Positions 62,001 through 64,000 of a stretch of DNA of 64,000 nucleotides are shown here, one piece after another. Each line of letters opens with the position of its first letter. Within the stretch, counting starts at the first letter, position 1. The notes beneath the pieces were generated by a model. The model was not told the DNA's origin, did not search any database, and saw only the letters and a list, made by a program, of their open reading frames with translations. The stretch is from Aporrectodea caliginosa (Eukaryota > Annelida > Clitellata > Crassiclitellata > Lumbricidae). The stretch spans positions 156,001-220,000 of the forward strand of contig JACEVL010000963.1 of the NCBI GenBank assembly GCA_020284085.1. The letters are read 5' to 3'. The position numbers and the translations under genes were made by a program.

Positions 62001-62364
62001 AAGTAAATAAGTAGGTATAGTAATTAATAGCGAGGGGCCAACGCAGGTCACGGACACTGGACGAGAAGGAAAGCAATGGACGCCTCTCGGCTGTAAAGTG
62101 AAGTCAAGATTGAAAAGTTGCTGTCGGGTGCCAAACCAAGTTTGCTGAGGTTTGGCAGAGTTTAAAGATAGCTGGTTGGAGGACATTCAAAGGTGGAGGT
62201 CCTGAGTGAGGGCAACATTGCTTCCGATAAGGATAAGCTGCTCAGATGTGGACTCATTTTTAGTAAATTTTAACGAAAATAATATAATTATTCTATTTAC
62301 CTGAGACTGCGAATGAGAAGCAGACGATTGCCATCAGAAGCAAGACCAGTTTGCTCTTTGCCAT
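56041..62364 (-). CDS. Gene J: small secreted two-EF-hand protein (spliced)
   Basis: Coding exons 62364-62301, 61826-61657 and 56145-56041 (minus strand) give 112 residues. Exon 1 is a signal peptide (MAKSKLVLLLMAIVCFSFAV). Exon 2 has EF1 (DRNGSGFYEVFE, residues 43-54) and ends at donor GTGCGT. Exon 3 has canonical EF2 (DKDKDGRVSPAE, 85-96) with a longer tail ending YPIQA. Introns are phase 1 and 0. It is the closest paralogue of H; exon 2 has diverged strongly outside the EF loop. The 5.5-kb second intron holds an RTE-like LINE, a hAT MITE and a 3.4-kb inverted-repeat element. Secreted Ca2+-binding is expected; the donor of exon 2 is slightly weak. Confidence 0.8.
56297..56470. repeat. (TTAGA)n/(TTATA)n pentanucleotide satellite
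   Basis: ATTAG units grade into ATTAT units and back over about 175 bp in intron 2 of gene J. Confidence 0.95.
56540..57972 (-). mobile_element. RTE-like LINE, 5'-truncated, with target-site duplication
   Basis: TTGACTAT occurs at 56532-56539 and 57973-57980, flanking the element. The paralogous intron of H (about 49115-49130) has the uninterrupted TTGATGAT-CCATCAGC. The minus strand encodes VGVRQGCGLSPYLFNLILEA, then FADDIDLMAE (catalytic), YLGGVITED and RLTWYGHVIRM. A single in-frame stop lies near 56930, after MKKED. The 3' end carries a (GAAA)n-like tail. A hAT MITE interrupts it. Confidence 0.85.
57385..57681. mobile_element. hAT MITE nested in the LINE
   Basis: Ends CAGAGCCGGATTAA and TTAATCCGGCCCTG are inverted. 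Flanks CCTATTTC (57377-57384) and CTTATTTC (57682-57689) are an 8-bp target duplication with one mismatch. Removing it rejoins the LINE reading frame between ADTEI and VRINGTIV. Confidence 0.85.
58391..58700. repeat. 153-bp tandem duplication inside the left arm
   Basis: CAGGTCATAGGTAAGC starts at 58391, 58544 and 58697, giving two nearly identical 153-bp units. The right arm has only one. Each unit includes AAGATGGCGGCCAATATGG, a YY1-like site. Confidence 0.85.
58884..60831 (-). pseudogene. Element-borne gene: nuclease-like/CXC-tail protein, disrupted
   Basis: Four minus-strand frames lie in order: 60831-60352, 60334-59720, 59723-59499 and 59360-58884. Recognisable parts are FAQDTDVLVLMV (an Asp-rich core like PIN/flap-nuclease folds), LPGFHALS followed by a TGA and then CDTTGCLKGKGK, and LPPTTGAF...GWVLEDGRLSPV. 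A cysteine-rich tail follows (CDCLKNRCAAPCKC...CTEMCEC) with an acidic Ser/Asp end. I know this architecture as a multicopy uncharacterised invertebrate family. The TGA at about 59497 replaces a normally conserved Gly position, and frame changes near 60340 and 59720 also break it. It is probably a dead copy of the element's own gene. Confidence 0.6.
61385..61550. repeat. Intron 2 segment of J paralogous to H intron 2
   Basis: TCCACCAAAGGCTTTTTCCA through TGTCTTGGCTAGAAAC matches 49155-49300 in gene H, showing common descent of the two introns. Confidence 0.7.
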
Positions 62365-62867
62365 GGTTTCAGTTCTGTAACAAAACAATTATAGTCACGT
62401 CTATCTTCAGATTCTTATTTTACTGATCCCTCCGATATCCAAAACATCAATCTACTTAATAGACTTTCTACGAGAACAAGATCACTAAAAATGAATCCGA
62501 GGTTCTGTTCTGTTCTCAGCCATCCTCGTTTCGAGGGTCGGCCGCATCATGAATAATATTCCTCCAGCGTCTCCTGTCTTCCGTCAGTGTTATCAATTCC
62601 TCCATTGTCAATCCAGTCGAATCCGAGGCACGTCATTGAAACTTTTCTAATTCAACATAAAATTGAGGCCCATCTTTCAAACTGTCAAATCCAGTGTGTT
62701 AGCGTGCTGGATTGTCAATCAAGAGATCAGGTTCACATCTCCCAGGCAGAATGTGCAGTTTGGAAACTTATTGAAAGATGTGCCACTTGGAAAAAGCTGC
62801 GTGAGTTGTATGTTATATAGGTAGATTGATAATAATTAAAATTAATTAAAGAAGGCGATGTAACTAC

Positions 62868-62930
62868 CGAATGGAGCTTTCGAATGATCCAATTCTTCTT
62901 CTGCCAAAGACGGGAGAAACTGATGTGAGT
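62868..62930 (-). other. Noncoding first exon of gene J
   Basis: Sense-strand CATTCG is followed by donor GTAGTTA; the upstream AAGACGGGAGAAACTGAT matches the gene H first exon. A clear TATA box is missing; TTACAAATAA is at the expected place. Confidence 0.5.
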
Positions 62931-63099
62931 TTTGTGCATTCCAATGTTATTTGTAATAATATGAGCGAATATCGATTTAGATATATAGGCCTACATTTTC
63001 CGACCGCAGATGGAGTCAACAGATCAGAAATTCAATAACAATGGTATTTCATTCCACTTCAAAGAGACTCAGGAAGAACAAAACAAAGAATACATTTCC

Positions 63100-63670
63100 G
63101 ATTCATAATACTGTCATAATTCATCAAATCAAATTAAGATACATAAAATAAAGCAAGGAATAAAATAGCACATAAAGAAACAGTAAAACACTTTAATGAC
63201 AAACTCTGAATACTTCATTGCTTTAAGATACTCTAATAAAATATTTCAATGATGAAATCTGTCAAAGCAACTCGTAAACAACAAAACAAGGGATGAAATA
63301 AAATAAATGAAAAGAACAACACTTTCTCAGAATTAATTAACATAAATAAGATTAAAAATAGATTCAGTAAAAATTGCAATAATTTTAAAACCAGTCGGTG
63401 GTCAAAACAGCTGCTAGACTGTAGCCCGCCTTCCCAGTACTCTCGAATCTCCTTTAGGTTTGATGAACTTCAATGTTCCCTCTCCATTCTCGCATACAAT
63501 TTAAAATCCTCACTTCGATCTTCAAGGCTCAGCAAAGATCTTCAATGAATGAATGAATCAATTATCGTTTATCCCGAACACCAACGAGGTTGACCGAACG
63601 CAGCGTGTAACATTACGTAGTTAGTTGTATATTCATTTAATCACATATTCGTTTATTTCAAGAAAAATCA
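63100..63670. other. AT-rich intergenic sequence
   Basis: AT-rich with AATAAA-like words and a (GAAT)n spot near 63545. No gene or RT signature was recognised. Confidence 0.4.
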
Positions 63671-63679
63671 AGTTGACAC

Positions 63680-64000
63680 AGCCGCATTTGCCAATCCTAC
63701 CTAGGTCTTGCCCCTAAATACCTCTGTGACTCAATACGTCGGCCTACCTCGGCTGCTTACCTTCGCCCGCTCCGCTCTTCGGATCGTCTTGGCCTTTTTG
63801 TTCCTCGTGTGAGAACGGCCATAGCCCAGTCCCGTGCCCTTGCCTGCATTGGCCCTTCGCTATGGAATCAACTTCCCCTTTGCTCGCTCCACCATACTAT
63901 CCGGTGGTCCTGCTACATCTTTTCGCTACCTCAAAACTTGTCTTTATTTTCGAGGACTTTCGCACTGATTGGCCTTCACTGTGAGAGGCGCTTTATAAAT
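63680..64000 (+). mobile_element. LINE ORF2 C-terminus and 3' end
   Basis: The plus strand reads LAPKYLCDSI, then [20 protein letters not shown] and PSLWNQLPLC, and finishes GAGAGGCGCTTTATAAAT at the window edge. It is the same family as 5160-5540 and 50274-50555, opposite strand. The element continues or ends at the boundary. Confidence 0.75.

Overview
This is a eukaryotic, almost certainly metazoan window. It has spliced genes with GT-AG introns, tRNA-derived SINEs, CR1-like and RTE-like LINE fragments, a Gypsy integrase remnant, piggyBac and hAT elements, and very long trinucleotide and tetranucleotide microsatellites. TTAGGG-type interstitial repeats and frequent AGGCCTA words fit a marine invertebrate. 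I lean towards a deuterostome such as an echinoderm or hemichordate, but the window does not prove the species.

The host content is one tandem cluster of EF-hand calcium-binding protein genes, all on the minus strand: eight intact or near-intact genes and one exon remnant. They form three groups. (1) 'Short' genes A (995-3364), B (6948-8310), remnant D (10468-10603), C (12560-15323) and E (16959-21402). Each has one exon per EF-hand, a phase-0 intron between them, and no signal peptide. A small third exon follows, which is 3'UTR in A, B and E but coding in C. (2) 'Long secreted' genes F (26310-28804) and G (38350-42417). Each has a noncoding first exon, a signal-peptide exon, an EF1 exon, and an exon with EF2 fused to a very large tandem-repeat tail. 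F carries a 17-residue Thr/Pro/Gln repeat; G carries 9-residue Glu/Pro/Ala repeats. (3) 'Short secreted' genes H (48841-51653) and J (56041-62364), with the same signal/EF1/EF2 exon plan and no repeat tail.

F and G lie in duplicated blocks of about 8-9 kb (about 21.6-30.2 kb and 35.6-45.0 kb), and H and J are likewise duplicates. The paralogous introns serve as natural empty sites for dating transposon insertions: piggyBac in A intron 1, an RTE-like LINE (itself hit by a hAT MITE) and a 3.4 kb terminal-inverted-repeat element in J intron 2, and a SINE-associated deletion that removed exon 1 of D.

All the coding genes plausibly bind Ca2+ through paired EF-hands, the short ones in the cytosol and F, G, H and J after secretion. 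The Thr/Pro-rich and Glu-rich tails of F and G suggest an extracellular matrix, mucus or mineral-binding role, but that is inference. The most unusual features are the repeat tails: the same exon position carries unrelated repeats in two sister genes, and F's 51-bp repeat stays open in more than one frame.
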